From contig OY987266.1 of NCBI GenBank assembly GCA_963920665.1, forward strand, positions 23,920,248 to 23,984,247: a stretch of DNA of 64,000 bases. The letters are read 5' to 3'. Under the pieces are notes generated by a model. The model was given only the letters and a program-made list of their open reading frames with translations, was not told the origin of the DNA and did no database searches. The position numbers and the translations under genes were made by a program. The stretch is from Straminergon stramineum. Its lineage: Eukaryota; Streptophyta; Bryopsida; Hypnales; Calliergonaceae. Of the stretch, positions 46,701 through 58,491 are shown piece by piece (the stretch's first letter is position 1; every line of letters starts with the position of its first letter).

Positions 46701-47705
46701 GACTGAAGAGATTGTCCCTAAAGTTCCAAGATCATATGCATTATTCTGGGTGTTGTGGTTCCATCCAAACCTTGAACTAGTAGGTCTCTTGCATGTGAGC
46801 AATGCGTAAACTTTTATGGTCATGTTTTTGTGAGTAGGTTCTGGCCAAACAACGAAAGCCGGATGTATATATTGGAGAATACTGGTGAGCATCCTGAAAT
46901 TGCAACCTGAAATTGCAAGTCATTGGAATTTGAACCATTTGGTGTCTTTTTCATATCTTATTCTCAATCACCATATCCATTAGTGACAGGTCATGCAAAT
47001 CCAACCTGTTCACATCCAGTGGCTGATTTCGATCAAACTATCTTCGTGTTTCGCAGCGGCGTTTGTGATGTCACACGGCCTGGTGGAAGGAGATCTACTC
47101 GTAATTTACAGAGTTCTGCAAGGGGGTTATGTAAGTATCACTTTTGGAGGTGGTGTGCTGAATAGTTGAGCATCTTCGAGAGCTGTCTTCGGAACAGGAT
47201 ATGGCTGATTTTATTGATCTCATCTTGGTAGATAGCTGTCTCAGTGAACCTGTGTGAGGTTGAATGTTGGAATTACTCAGGAAGCGTGGGTTTAGTTTGA
47301 ACTCGCTCTGTTCATGGCAGATTTGATTCTGAAGCCTTAGCAGCGTATTTGCAGGTATTGCGAGGAATGAAGAAGAAAAATGGCAGACTAGCCATAGAAC
47401 CGGTACAGGTGGAATTTGCACACAGCTTGGCTAAAGGTTCCCTTCAGGGACAACCTTTTCTGCATGAAAATGGCACACTCGTCCAACGCTTGTATGGATG
47501 TTTTCCCTCAGACAAATCCGTTAACGAGGAGCCCGCGAATCTGGACGATGATCCTTTTTTGAACGACGTGATCCTAAGCATGGGTCCCTCGTTGAAGTCT
47601 GACAGCAGTTGCATTCAAACGTTGGAACGGTTTCCAAGTTTGGCCTTGGACTTCCCCTTTGAGGAGATTATAGCGTTGGCAAAGACAGAGCCCGATGGAA
47701 CATGA
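43750..47705 (+). CDS. ABI3/VP1-like B3-domain transcription factor, copy 2 (six exons)
   Basis: Paralog of copy 1 with the same exon phases. Coding exons: 43,750-44,775, 45,774-45,863, 45,995-46,095, 46,838-46,884, 47,057-47,130, 47,355-47,705; all introns GT-AG; 562 residues when spliced. The Ser-rich B1-like patch (GSGDFLSHDGSLPSCSSSSS), the LNKAIQSLGGGEKGLKSLME block, B2 (KAARRHRMTRQRQSFHARA, residues 275-293) and B3 (~349-451) are all present. A 27-bp in-frame duplication (43,960-44,013) repeats a DGEVRTMLQ-type unit not doubled in copy 1. Within B3, the conserved [20 protein letters not shown] becomes NNESRMYILENTAAFVMSHG, with charge loss or reversal at several positions. The tail keeps LDDDPF, but VKEEP is VNEEP, so the SUMO consensus is gone. 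The frame is fully open, so it is probably functional, perhaps with altered DNA binding. The start is chosen by alignment with copy 1 (MESKG/MKSKG). Confidence 0.92.
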
Positions 47706-48311
47706 CTATCAACCCTCCGGGTCCAAGTAATCTATCCTTTCGTGGTGGTGCCCGTTGTAGCTTCCGAATGAGCCAACATTCCAACATATCAGGGTTTCTA
47801 TGAGGAAAGAAGGGACCGCTTTGGCTCGACAAAGAACAATCACTTGATGACGACACAATGCGTAGGAAGCTAAAGGTATCATCATTTCCCAGGTGCGTTT
47901 GGTTGCTGGACTTCTGGAGGTGGGCAGAATTGGATGATGCCGTAGATGTTACCCCCCGTGGTCTGCGATCTGTGGGATCTTTCATTTCAGGAGGTTTTAC
48001 TTGGTTGAATTGCCTCTCATGTCGTCTTTTTCTGCTGCCGTATCATTTAGCTCTGAGCAGGTCTATATCCAAGTACCACAGCCTATCTCGTTTGCTTGAG
48101 CATTGAGATTTTTAGTGTAGGTGCTCCTCACCACAGTCTTGGAATAGAATGTTTAGACGCCGTTTGAATGTGTTGACGATGTTATCAAGTGAAACCTTGC
48201 AATGTACTCCGGAGTAGCATTTTGAATGTTTGGCTTTGCAGTACAGGATGCTGGGATATCACAGAGGGATTTTGTAAAGTACAACTTCAAACTTTGCATT
48301 TTTGTAATAAA
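47706..48311 (+). other. 3' UTR and flank of gene 2
   Basis: Shares blocks with the gene 1 3' region: CTATGAGGAAAGAAGG, GACACAATGCG, TATCATTTAGCTCTGAGCAG, and GTTTGCTTGAGCA-TGAG. A candidate AATAAA polyadenylation signal is at 48,306-48,311. Similarity to gene 1 fades beyond this point. Confidence 0.5.
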
Positions 48312-49639
48312 TTAGAAAATTCGGATCTTTGTGCAAAATTTGGACGTGGAGTGAAGTAGGAGCCTGGGCAGAAACCACCTTTTTAAGAGCATATTGGCTT
48401 AGGATCTCTCCTATGCTGATGGATGCATTTTTTTATCAAATTTTCAGGGAAGAAGAGAGGGAGACACGTCCATCACAATTTTGATTTGTATTTCGTAGAT
48501 TTAAACTAAAGTAGATACGATTTTTTAAAGCTCACAGTAGTAGGGTGCTATAGAATGCTATAGGTATTGCCAATCAAAGTCAAAGGGTTGTCCATCAATG
48601 GTGCAAATGGAGTCCAAAAATGAATGCATGTAAACCTTAAACTTGAACAACATGGTACATGTAGTTGCCTACGATGGTACAAAGTGACCCAACAATCATA
48701 ATTCGAGATGTTTTACTCTGAAATTCTTTCTACTTCCAAATCAAACTTAGTCACCAAGTACTCATACAATAGTGCAACAAAAATTCCCAATTGGCACCAA
48801 TGCATTATTAGATTATTTTTCATTCCTCAAATAACAATTCACGGTTTAGTAGTAGGGGCTATTTTTAGGGTATAGAGAGAATATGGATAGTCCACCTAGG
48901 TATGCAAGACATACTTTGCAAGTGGTTTAGCTTTAATCCAAATTCTAAATAACTTATCACTTTTTAGATTTTCAAGTCATTTTTCAACAAAATATTGGTA
49001 CACTTTTTACCTACAAAGAATGCACTAACCACTTAGTAAAAAGAATGAGAGCCATGTCTAGAAAATATGAATCTTGGACTTGTATTGATAGAGATGTAAA
49101 TTTTTGAAGTTTCATTTTCAAAATTGTACAAAATTCAATTGAATTTTAGAATTTTATCAAATTCATAATGAAGTTTTCAAATTTGCAGCCTTATTATGTG
49201 GTGTGCATTTAGAACTAGTTCATTCCATACAAAATGGTGTGGATGTATGATTGGTAAATTTTATACTTTTAAAATTCTTTGTGTGTCTCTTGGAAATCTT
49301 CATAAACTATGCATGTGGCTTCTCAAAGCATCCTATTAATCTTCACATTTTCTTCATGTATCATAGAAGGCTTTAGATTTCTTTCAAAAAACTTCAAGAG
49401 TGACATATTAACATTATATTTTAAGAGCACAAAGAGGAAAACCTCAAATTTGCCAAGAGAAGTTGTAATGCCTTAAAGTTTACCTTATTTAGGTATTTGA
49501 GTTCATGCCCAATTCCAATGTTTTGTAAAGTTATCTTGCTACATGTTTTGGCTAGTTGAATCTTCTTTGTTGCAAGAATATTGTTTCTTTGAGTGTGATA
49601 TTCAATTACATTCAACATGGGCAAATCCCTTTTTTCAGT
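48312..49639. other. No recognised gene
   Basis: AT-rich spacer downstream of gene 2. No domain-bearing frame or paired terminal repeat. Confidence 0.4.
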
Positions 49640-49990
49640 CTTGAAATTTGTCAATTATGTAACTAACATGATATATTATACAATTGTCAAAAATAAATAT
49701 TAAAAAAATATGCAATTTGTGCAAAAAACTTAGTCCAAAAAATGTCAAAGTTCATTAACCATGTATATGTTGGGTATGGCCATTTTTCCCTCTTCTAACT
49801 TCAAGAATATTATAGTCTTGCAATCTATGTGGAGAAAGTTTCTAAGTATTTTTCTAAGTATTTGCAAGAAATAGTTGTCCTATTTCTTGACTCCATATCC
49901 TCAGACATGTGTTTTTTTGTTCATAAATTTTTCCTCATTTTTTTTTTGGCACAAATTTTGGAAGGAAGGTACATGCGGACATGCGGTAGT
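49640..49990 (+). mobile_element. Diverged fragment of the ~575-bp TTAA element
   Basis: It matches the interior of 20,478-21,051 in order: GAAATTTGTCAATTATGTAA, then TGTCAAAAATAAATA, then CTTCTAACTTCAAGAATATT, then AGAAAGTTTCT. The termini are not recognisable. Confidence 0.45.
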
Positions 49991-50639
49991 TGTAGACATC
50001 GAGTAATTTTTTCAAATTAGTTTACTATTTTGAACCTCCTTCAAATTGGATGTCTATCTTAGCCATTTGGAGGGGGGGAGGTAGTCTTGTTTTGACCCAA
50101 AAATGCAAATTCAAAGCCACCAATTGGATATGTTGGAGGTTTGCTAAGATTGCAAAGCTTCACAATGAGGTTTTATGAACATAGCAACATGTTGGTTGTG
50201 TACATGGGGTCAAAGTGACCTTCCGTTGCGTGACCGCTATAAAGAAGAAAAATATTTCTTATACGAACTCTTTGGTCCAATGTGAGCACAATCTTCCTAG
50301 CAAAATAATTTTTTTATGGAAATTTTTCTAAATTTTCTTTGAATTACTAAAATGAAAAGGTCTATTCACCCCTTTTCTACTCCTAGAGGCTTTTGTAGTA
50401 CCTTGCAATAGTCTATAACATTGCAAAATATTGAACTGACATTTTAGATCTTCAAGGGCATTGTTGACACATACTATTACATAGTATAGCCTATCCTACA
50501 ATCAAAATTTACATTTTTGAGCCAAAAAACTAAAGTATTTCTTGTAGTCACCTTTCTTCGTATTTTCATGGTAGACTAGTAAAAAAATTTGGATGAAATT
50601 CACTTGCAACAGAATTTGGGCATATATTAACTTTAGGGT

Positions 50640-50860
50640 AATTGCTCAAAACAAATTTACTATTTTCTATCATACGTTGCATGCTTTTTTGTTTTTTGGC
50701 TATAATTTTTGCAATTTGGCTTGAAATGACTCAAATTTCATTGGCAAGGTACTTGTAAGGGTGATTGCATGAAACACTTGTACTATTTTTTGTCACATGT
50801 TATATGCTAATTTGTTTTTGGGCCATAATTTTTGCATTCTAGCTCCAAATGACTCAAAAT
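50640..50860 (+). repeat. Two-unit tandem repeat, ~120 bp
   Basis: Two successive units carry TTGTTTTTTGGCTATAATTT, then TTTGCAATTTGGCTTGAAAT or TTTGCATTCTAGCTCCAAAT, then GACTCAAA. A TGATTGCATGAAACACTTG phrase links them. A single unit lies inverted at 38,385-38,480. Confidence 0.5.
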
Positions 50861-51039
50861 CAAGGTTGTTCGCTTGAACAATTCAACAATATGATGAATA
50901 TGATGTCAAACACATCTAGTAGACCTCCTTTTCCATCTAATAAAGTCAAATTTATCATTGACTTTTTCAAAATTAACCCCCATTTACCTAAGTTTGCATG
51001 GATGCCATGTGGCATCTACCTAGCAAATTAGGGGGTTGA

Positions 51040-51470
51040 CATAGATGCGCAACTGCGGATGTAGGTGATTGTAGGTGTGAGGTGACTACATGTAGAGCAA
51101 CTTTAGGTGCAAAGGCAACTTTGGGTCCCTAAGGGACAATTTTAGGTCTCTAATGAACGACTAAAGGTCCCAAGGGCCGACTATGGGTCCCCCAAAAGGA
51201 TGAGTGCAGGTCCCAGTGGCGATTGTGGGTCTCGAAGGGACAACTGTGGGTCCCTAAGGGGCGAGTTGAGGTTCCCAAGGGGCAATTGGAGGGCAACTAT
51301 GTATCCTCCAAGGACGATTGTAGGTCTTCAAGAGGTGACCTAGGGTGTCAAAAGGCAATTATAGGTCTCTGATGGTGTCAAAAACTATTGTATGTCTCCA
51401 AGGGGCTTATGGGTGATTGCTAGTGTTAAGGGATGATTGTAGGTCTCTAAAAGGTGATACTTGTATATAC
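51040..51470. repeat. Degenerate ~30-35-bp minisatellite
   Basis: About a dozen units of the form (C/G)A(C/T)TGTAGGTC(C/T)CTAAGGGGC run in one direction with frequent substitutions and small indels. No coding sequence. It directly precedes another short-period repeat region. Confidence 0.6.
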
Positions 51471-51689
51471 TAGCTTCTAAGATGTCAAGTAGCTACAACG
51501 GGTAGCTAAAGTGGCCCAAATATGAACGAAGCTAGTATACGAGCGTAGAGCGGGAGCGGGGAGCATAGAGCATGGAAATTTGAGCGTAGAAACAAAGTTT
51601 TTGCAAAATTAATTTTTTGGTGTAGAAAAGTGACAATTTTGTATGGAAGATTTGAAAATATTTTGAATTTTTTAAGTTAGAGAATTAGG

Positions 51690-51830
51690 ATCCTATAACC
51701 GTGGATCTATTATCACAGACATAAACCTATAATCATGGATCAAAAATCGTGGACATAGATCTATAATTGCCGACCCAAGACCTATAAGCGTGGATATAGA
51801 ACCTTGAATCTATAATCGTGGATATCAAAT
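51690..51830. repeat. Degenerate ~20-25-bp minisatellite
   Basis: Units resemble CTATAATCGTGGATATAGA (for example CCTATAACCGTGGATC, CCTATAATCATGGATC and CTATAATCGTGGATATC). The core resembles the CCTATAACCATGG minisatellite at 7.2 kb. Between this array and the preceding one, 51,540-51,600 also repeats a GAGCGTAGAGC-like word. Confidence 0.5.
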
Positions 51831-54800
51831 TGTGTGAAATAAGGTAATTCATAAATGTGGGCTAGAAAAAACTTGAATCTAGTCTTTTGGTGGTCTATTC
51901 TAAAATATATTTATGAATGCAACTATGCAAGCAATTAATGGAAATGAAATGACAACCATATTTTCCCTAAAAATCCAAAACTTGAATTTGGATTGAAATT
52001 ACTTTTGAATCTATAGAAATTTTCAGATTCTAGAATGTGTATAGGATTCCTAGGATTTCATTCCTTCAACAAGAACTTTGGTGTAGTTAGTATGTACATT
52101 TGATCATTTTAGGGTATGCATGCATTGTAGTCAATCTCTAAAGAAATCATCCCAAAATGAAGAAGTGCACTGAAACTTTCAAATATATATCTATATCTGT
52201 GTGTATGTGTGTGTATGTAACCAATGATAGCCGAAATGAAATGGTAGTCTTTTTAGTTTCACTACATTCAATAAATGAATCAAAATACAAAAAGTTCTTT
52301 TGTGTTTACCTCTCCACTAACCTAGCACATATAGTCACGAATTATGATGAACTATAAATTTGTAGTGTGCCTCAAGATGCCACTCCCAAGAATTTCTTTG
52401 ACTTCATTAAAGTTGAAGCTTGGGGGATGAATAAAAACATCCACTTGTGCATTAAAGCAACATATGAAAATACAAATGCTTGTAGTCTGCCCTTTGTACT
52501 CTCTTCCTCACTAACTTTGTCAACATTTCCTTGAATTTGGACAAGTGCATTGAACAAATGAACCTATAGTAAATCATCTATCACTCAATGTTTGGTGTGG
52601 TGTGTAGGTCAAGGACTCAAGGTCTAGGAATTAGGATGCACTCAAACTCAAGATGTGGTATTAAAGTTACCTAACAAATAAGTGCCTTCAAGGTAAGTGT
52701 AGAAGCATAGCTTCCTTGTTTAGTCGTTGGGGTGCTAGATTTCCTTCATATTTTTCCGCCAAACCTTATATTGGAGTCCTTTGTAGGATAAGGTGGAACT
52801 TGGAATCTTGATACATTAGCTAGTAGATCATGGTTTTCAAATAGCCTATAGGGGGAAATTTCAACACATTGAGGAAGACAGAACCCAACATTTTGAAGAT
52901 CCATTATCTCTTGAGGTATAAGATGAATTCAAAATTTCATTGGTCAAATGCTTGGCACTTCAAGGTTGGAAAGAACCCATATCCTCTTCAAACCTTTCAC
53001 CCACCATTCAATGTCATCATTGCAAAAGAAGAATTGCATCCGTCAATCCTATTTTTCCTATAATTGTCCATGTTGTCTATGTATATTAATGCTAGAGGTT
53101 TTTTTTGCCTTGCACAATCTTTGTAACAAAATTCTTCCTTGTAAGTACTAGTAAGGCAAAGCAAGCCTTAGTTGATGTCTTTGGCAATCAATTAATTTGC
53201 CATTATGATCCATTGCAAGCACTCTCTTCAATGTTTGTCACTTGAGAGGCTTCCAATGTTGGATATGCGTTCATTGGGTTCCTTGACATTTGCAACTCTA
53301 GCTCTTCTTTACTTACATGAGGTAAGGCTTTTTCAGAGATTGTATCCAAAAGAATTACAGCTGCACTTATTGAAGTGGACCTTATTGTTCCTCTTGTTTT
53401 AGAGAAATTCACTTTGTCTAGGTGATGTAAATCATTCTTGAATATAAGCCCGATTGTTGCATGCCTAAAGTTTTGTGACACTCTCTATAGCTCCAAACCT
53501 TTGAAATACTTGAAAGCAGTGACTTCATTTCTAGTACTAGGGAAATTCATAAATTTACACTTCTTGAGAACTTCTACGAGATTGTCTAGTCCAAACTTAA
53601 TAGTTGGGGCTCCTTTAGATCACAAAAGCATCTTTCCTAGAATTTCTTCATTTGCCTCTAGGATAATAGAAAAATTGGTTGTAGATGGATTTCTCTTTAC
53701 TTGATCCAAAATTAATGATTAAGTCCTTTCTTTTAAATCACAATAGTCTCCTAATTCATAGCCTTACAGGGCGTGCGTGAATTTTGAAGTGAACACATGT
53801 TTGCCTTAGATCTTTCTTTCCAATAACATAATATATTTTGGCTAGGCTACTTGCAATACAAGAACGAAAAATAGAGTTTATGTTGCATGCATGTGATTGT
53901 TGAATCAGAAGGAGGATTATAATCAACCTCAAATGGAACAAGAAAACATCCATCCCATTCAGTCTTGTTGAGAACTACTACGTGGTGCTTTCAAGTGAGG
54001 TATTGAGGTAGTTGCAGGTGGTGTTCTCACAACAAAAATGACCCACACATGAAGATAATCAAAACGTCAACTTGTCATCATTTTTGATGTTAGTCATATG
54101 TGTATTTGACTAGATGTGTCCATCAAAGTATTCCTCCATTCCACTCAAGAGCTTTGCTTAGAAATGGAAACTAGAACTTCAAAAGGCAACTCAAAAATGA
54201 TATCACTATTGAATAGAGGTGGAATAAAATTGACCTATTGAATTTGTATTGAATCATAGTCAATCTTCTTGAATGGGTTCCTCGACCCTTTCATATAATA
54301 TAGTTTCCATAGAGAAAGGATGATGAAATATCTGCCAGTATACTTGGATGTCTCTACCATAGTACGATTGCACAAGGTACAAAAGACATGCTAGGGGCGT
54401 TGGATGAAAAAAGAAATTTTTCTTGAAGAGCTTGTGAAGTAGTGATGATTTGTCGGAGTCATCACTATCAACAGCAATGACTTCCACTCCTAGCTCAATC
54501 TTAACTGTAGTTAGGAAAGGCATCTAGAGACTACTAGTTGTTGATAAGTTGGAAGTAATTTTTCTACAAGATGATTGTAAGATTGATTGACGTAAACTAT
54601 ATGCTAAATATCTCTTGGGCTTCAAATGCCATCATCTACAAAGGTTTTGAAGAACCATCTCTTGACCAAAGGTATGCAACAATTCACTACTTAGTATATC
54701 AAAGACCTATTAATCAATGTATAGTAACTTCTAACTTAAAAAAAAGAAATAGAATACTCAAACAAAATACACTATGGACATCCTATCCAAATCAACAACT

Positions 54801-55089
54801 AGAAATGTGATACTAACCACTCAAGGACGGGTAGTGAGTAGTTGGAGTAGAAACATAGTTGCAAACAAATGATAGGATATATTAAAAAAATGGGGGCTAC
54901 AAATTACAAATGGGTTTAGATTAAAATAGGGTATTGAAAATGACATTGACCATCTTTCATGTACTATAGGGTATGGAATCAAAGGTTTCATTAGAAAATT
55001 ATTTAATGATAGCATGTGAGAAAAAAAAATTCACCCCCCCCCTATAAAATAGTGGTTGCTCACACCAATATCCGTATTTTTTTAACACA
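51831..55089. other. No recognised gene; some decayed coding-like patches
   Basis: Frames on the minus strand at 53,203-53,481, 53,756-53,953 and 54,260-54,523 (the last with an acidic VIAVDSDDSDKSSLLHKLF stretch) could be scraps of an old transposon protein, but no family was recognised and the intervening frame is full of stops. Plus-strand frames in the same region (52,869-53,151 and 53,438-53,704) are no better. Confidence 0.3.
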
Positions 55090-56304
55090 TTGATCCCCTA
55101 AGGGGACCTTCGAAGGGCTTCTCAATGCTGAGAGGAGGTTTTGCAGGGGACCTTCTCTTGCAAGATTTAAAATTTAAAACCGCATCGATGACTTTATTGA
55201 AAAAAAAGTAGTTTTTAAATTATGCTTTTACAAGAAGATTAGGCAAAAAGTTGAAAGAGGTGGACTGCTCCAAACCCCCTCTTGGTACTGAGATAGGGAT
55301 GAAGGGGAGCTCCTCTTGATATTTTTCAAATTTGAAACCTCATCAAGGCCATTCTTGAATCCAAAATTAGTTTTCAAATTATGCTTTTATAGAAAACCTA
55401 GGCACAAAGTTGCAAGAGGTGGACCCCTCCAAATCCCCTCTTGGTATCAAGAGGGGGTTTGAAGGGGTCCACCTCTTTAGATTTTTCCAATTTGAAACCT
55501 CAATGGTGCTATTCTTGAAAAAAAAATTAGTTTTGAGATAGTACTTTTATAGAAAGACTAGGCACAAAGTTGTAAGAGGTGGACCCCTCCAAAACCCCTC
55601 TTGGTACCGAGAGGGGGTTTGAAGGGGAGCACCTCTTGAGATTTTTCCAATTTGAAACCTCATTAGTGCCATTTGATCTTGAAAAAAAAATTTAGTTTTC
55701 AAATTATGCTTTTATAGAAAACCTAGGCACAAAGTTGCAAGAGGTAGATACCTCCAAAACCCCTCTCGGTACCAAGAGGGGGGTTGAAGGGAAGCACCTC
55801 TTGAGATTTTTCCAATTTGAAACCTCATTAGTGCCATTTGATCTTGAAAAAAAAATTTAGTTTTCAAATTATGCTTTTATAGAAAACCTAGGCACAAAGT
55901 TGCAAGAGGTAGATACCTCCAAAATCCCTCTCGGTACCGAGAGGGGGGTTGAAGGGAAGCACCTCTTGAGATTTTTCCAATTTGAAACCTCAATGGTGGC
56001 ACTTTTGAAAAAAAAAATAGTTTTGAGATAGTACTTTTACAACAAGACTAGGCACAAAGTTGCAAGAAGTGGACCCCTCCAAACCCCCTCTCGGTAGCGA
56101 GAGGAGGTTTGGACAAGAGCACCTCTTGAGATTTTTTCAATTTGAAACCTCATTAGTGCCATTCTTTTAAAAAAAAATTAGTTGAGATAGTGCTTTTATA
56201 GAAAGACTAAGCACAAAGTTGCAAGAGGTGGATACCTCCAATACTCCTCTCGGTACCGAGAGACCCTTCGGAGGTGTCCACCTCATGCAACTTTATGCCT
56301 AGTC
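55090..56304 (+). repeat. ~160-bp tandem array centred on GGTACC palindromes, forward block
   Basis: Eight units, the first badly worn, each with a dyad of the type CCCTCTCGGTACCGAGAGGG in a longer imperfect palindrome (AAGAGGTGGACCCCTCC to its left, GGGGTCCACCTCTT-like to its right). The dyads are followed by a fixed non-palindromic spacer (GAGATTTTTCCAATTTGAAA, CCTCA, A-rich run, TTAGTTTT, TTTTATAGAAA, CTAGGCACAAAGTTGCAAG). Dyad centres near 55,286, 55,445, 55,605, 55,771, 55,934, 56,095 and 56,255 are spaced 159-166 bp. No coding frame. Confidence 0.85.
56205..56304. repeat. 100-bp palindrome where the array changes orientation
   Basis: The last forward half-unit (from GACTAAGCACAAAGTTGC) runs to GGTACC (56,252-56,257) and continues as an inverted half-unit ending GCAACTTTATGCCTAGTC. 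The centre of symmetry, 56,254.5, is exactly the centre of GGTACC. The arms are imperfect but pair over their full length. Confidence 0.8.
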
Positions 56305-56712
56305 CACACTAAAAGGATTTTGTTAAGTAGAAGGGATGAAAACATAAACTTATCATGTCAAGGATTGTGGAGGAGGAGAGGTTGGTTTTATAATGAAATG
56401 CATTATGCATCATTAATCCTCAAAAAATATGGGACAATGTGAAGAAGAGAGCTTAACTATGGATGAGTGAGTTCCTACTAATCCTTATTGATATATCCCA
56501 CATGGGTTGTTTCACCTCCTACCACCTCCTTGTATAAAGAGGTTGTCTTTCCATCTCCTTCCAACTGAAGTAAATGGCTCTCATGAAATGGAGAGAGTGT
56601 TGGGCAATTTTAACATATGGATTTGAAGATGGAAATTTATTTTGCCCAACCTAATTTGGGGATTTTAATTAATTAATCCAGAACAATGTCCTAACCCTGA
56701 GCCAGAGGTACG

Positions 56713-57040
56713 ATAGTCTTCTTGTGAAAGCACTATCTCAAAACTAATTTTTTTTAAGGAATGGCACCGTTGAGGTTTATAATTGGAAAAATCTCAAGAG
56801 ATGGACCCCTTCAAACCCCCTCTCGGTACCGAGAGGGGGTTTGGAGGGGTCCACCTCTTGCAACTTTGTGCCTAGTCTTTTCAAAAAAAGCACTATCTCA
56901 AAACTAATTTTTTTTTCAAGAATGGCACCATTGAGGTTTCAAATTGGAAAAATCTCAAGAGGAGCTCCCTTTCAACCCCCTCTAGGTACCGAGGGGGCGT
57001 TGGAGGGGTCCACCTCTTGCAACCTTGTGCCTATTCCTCT
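56713..57040 (-). repeat. Same ~160-bp array, inverted block
   Basis: Two full units in reverse orientation: A-rich TCTCAAAACTAATTTTTTTT, GGTTT...AATTGGAAAAATCTCAAGAG, the dyad CCCTCTCGGTACCGAGAGGG (centre ~56,826; the second, CTAGGTACCGAG, ~56,986), then TCCACCTCTTGCAACTTTGT and GCCTA. Spacing of the two dyads is 160 bp. About 400 bp of non-repeat DNA (56,305-56,712) separates this block from the forward block. Confidence 0.8.
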
Positions 57041-58490
57041 TGATTATATACTTTTGATTGAAACTTCCATTTGGTTGGATGTAGTCTAAGTTCCTGTTGA
57101 TGTGTAGAAGGTATGATTGGACATCTTAATACATGAGCTCGATCTTACAGTAGTTGAAATGGAGAAGGATGGTCTCATGCCATCACTTGATTCTTGTTGC
57201 ACCTTCGTAGAAGATAACAAGTTAGTTTGTGTAGTTTATAGCTCGTAAGATACCACCGAGTTATGTACATGTGGCCTTGAAGACACCAAAGTGACATTAA
57301 GATTAGACAAAGATAGTAGCATTTTTAGATTTTGCAGTGAGTTGTATAGACCTACCTATTTGTTAAGCAACTGCATCAATTTTTGTATTGCTTGATGATC
57401 ATGTTGAGAACTTTCTCCGTATCTGTAACTCTAGTATTTTTTCATATTTATATTCATTTGTGACGACAAAATATTACCAAACTTGTCTTTAGAGTTCTTT
57501 GTATGATGAACAACACATTAATATTTAATCTTTTTGAAATGTAGATGCCCACTTGCCATCCTATAGATTATCAAAGACCATGGCCATGTGGACCCTTCTC
57601 CAAAGTCCATAGGGTCCACAATGGTGGATTTTAGCCTCCATCCAACAATAGATTCCTCCGTGGATACACACGATATGGAGAAAGATTAGCATCTCCGAGA
57701 GTAGAGGAACTCCATGGAGGATGACATTAGGTGGATGCATAAGATGGACAATGTCTCAACAATCTTCAATTTGAGATTGACAAATGACAACCTCAAATCA
57801 TTCCAAGATGCGAATTCTGCTTTGTCAATTGGTATCAATGCTAGTGGTTTGCCCCATTCTATCTTGTGATTTAATATTACTTGAGTAACAATTAGTCAAT
57901 GGCTATGAGGAGGGTGTCTTCTTTATCTCCATTTGAGATGAGCAAGAGTAGATAGATGTCTTCACTAGTGAGAAAAAGAAAAAGTGGATCCTACTATGGA
58001 ACTCATTGAATGACAACTTCAACATGAAATTAAAGTCCACAATGATGCTTAAGCATTTGATGGACCATAAGTTCTATGTCTGTGACGGGAATCACCATTG
58101 CATTGCATTGCATGGATGGATCATATTAAGTGGCTCTAGAAGATTGAAAGAGTGGCATGTCTCAATTGTCTTGTTTTGAATCCCAATAATTGTATTGGTG
58201 TGGTGATGTAGGCCATAAACAACATAAATAAGTAAAACTTCATTAGCTTCTTGAAGACATGTCCTTTGTATTGCAAATGATCATATATCTCAAAGTTGAA
58301 ATTTAGTAGAATTATCTTGAAATCTAATTAGGTGCAAACTTATTTGGGTAGGCACACCGAGACATCTCATGTGAGGACAAATTGGTGCACACACTCTACC
58401 GTGTCTAGAAATATGGGGTCATGGAACTCAACAAATTCAATGAGTTTTTTAGTCCTCAAAAAATGATGACCTACCAACAATTGAAAGTAT
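57041..58490 (+). pseudogene. Possible decayed coding region, unrecognised
   Basis: Between about 57,950 and 58,230 a broken frame gives KKKWILLWNSLNDNFNMKL, KSTMMLKHLMDHKFYVCDGN, HHC... and, after a frame change, a LVLNPNNCIGVV segment. The DGNH phrase recalls the DGNHR-type motif of ParB-like proteins and of some repetitive plant proteins, but this is a weak resemblance. Stops and frame changes rule out a working gene. The rest of the stretch shows nothing. Confidence 0.25.
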
Positions 58491-58491
58491 A

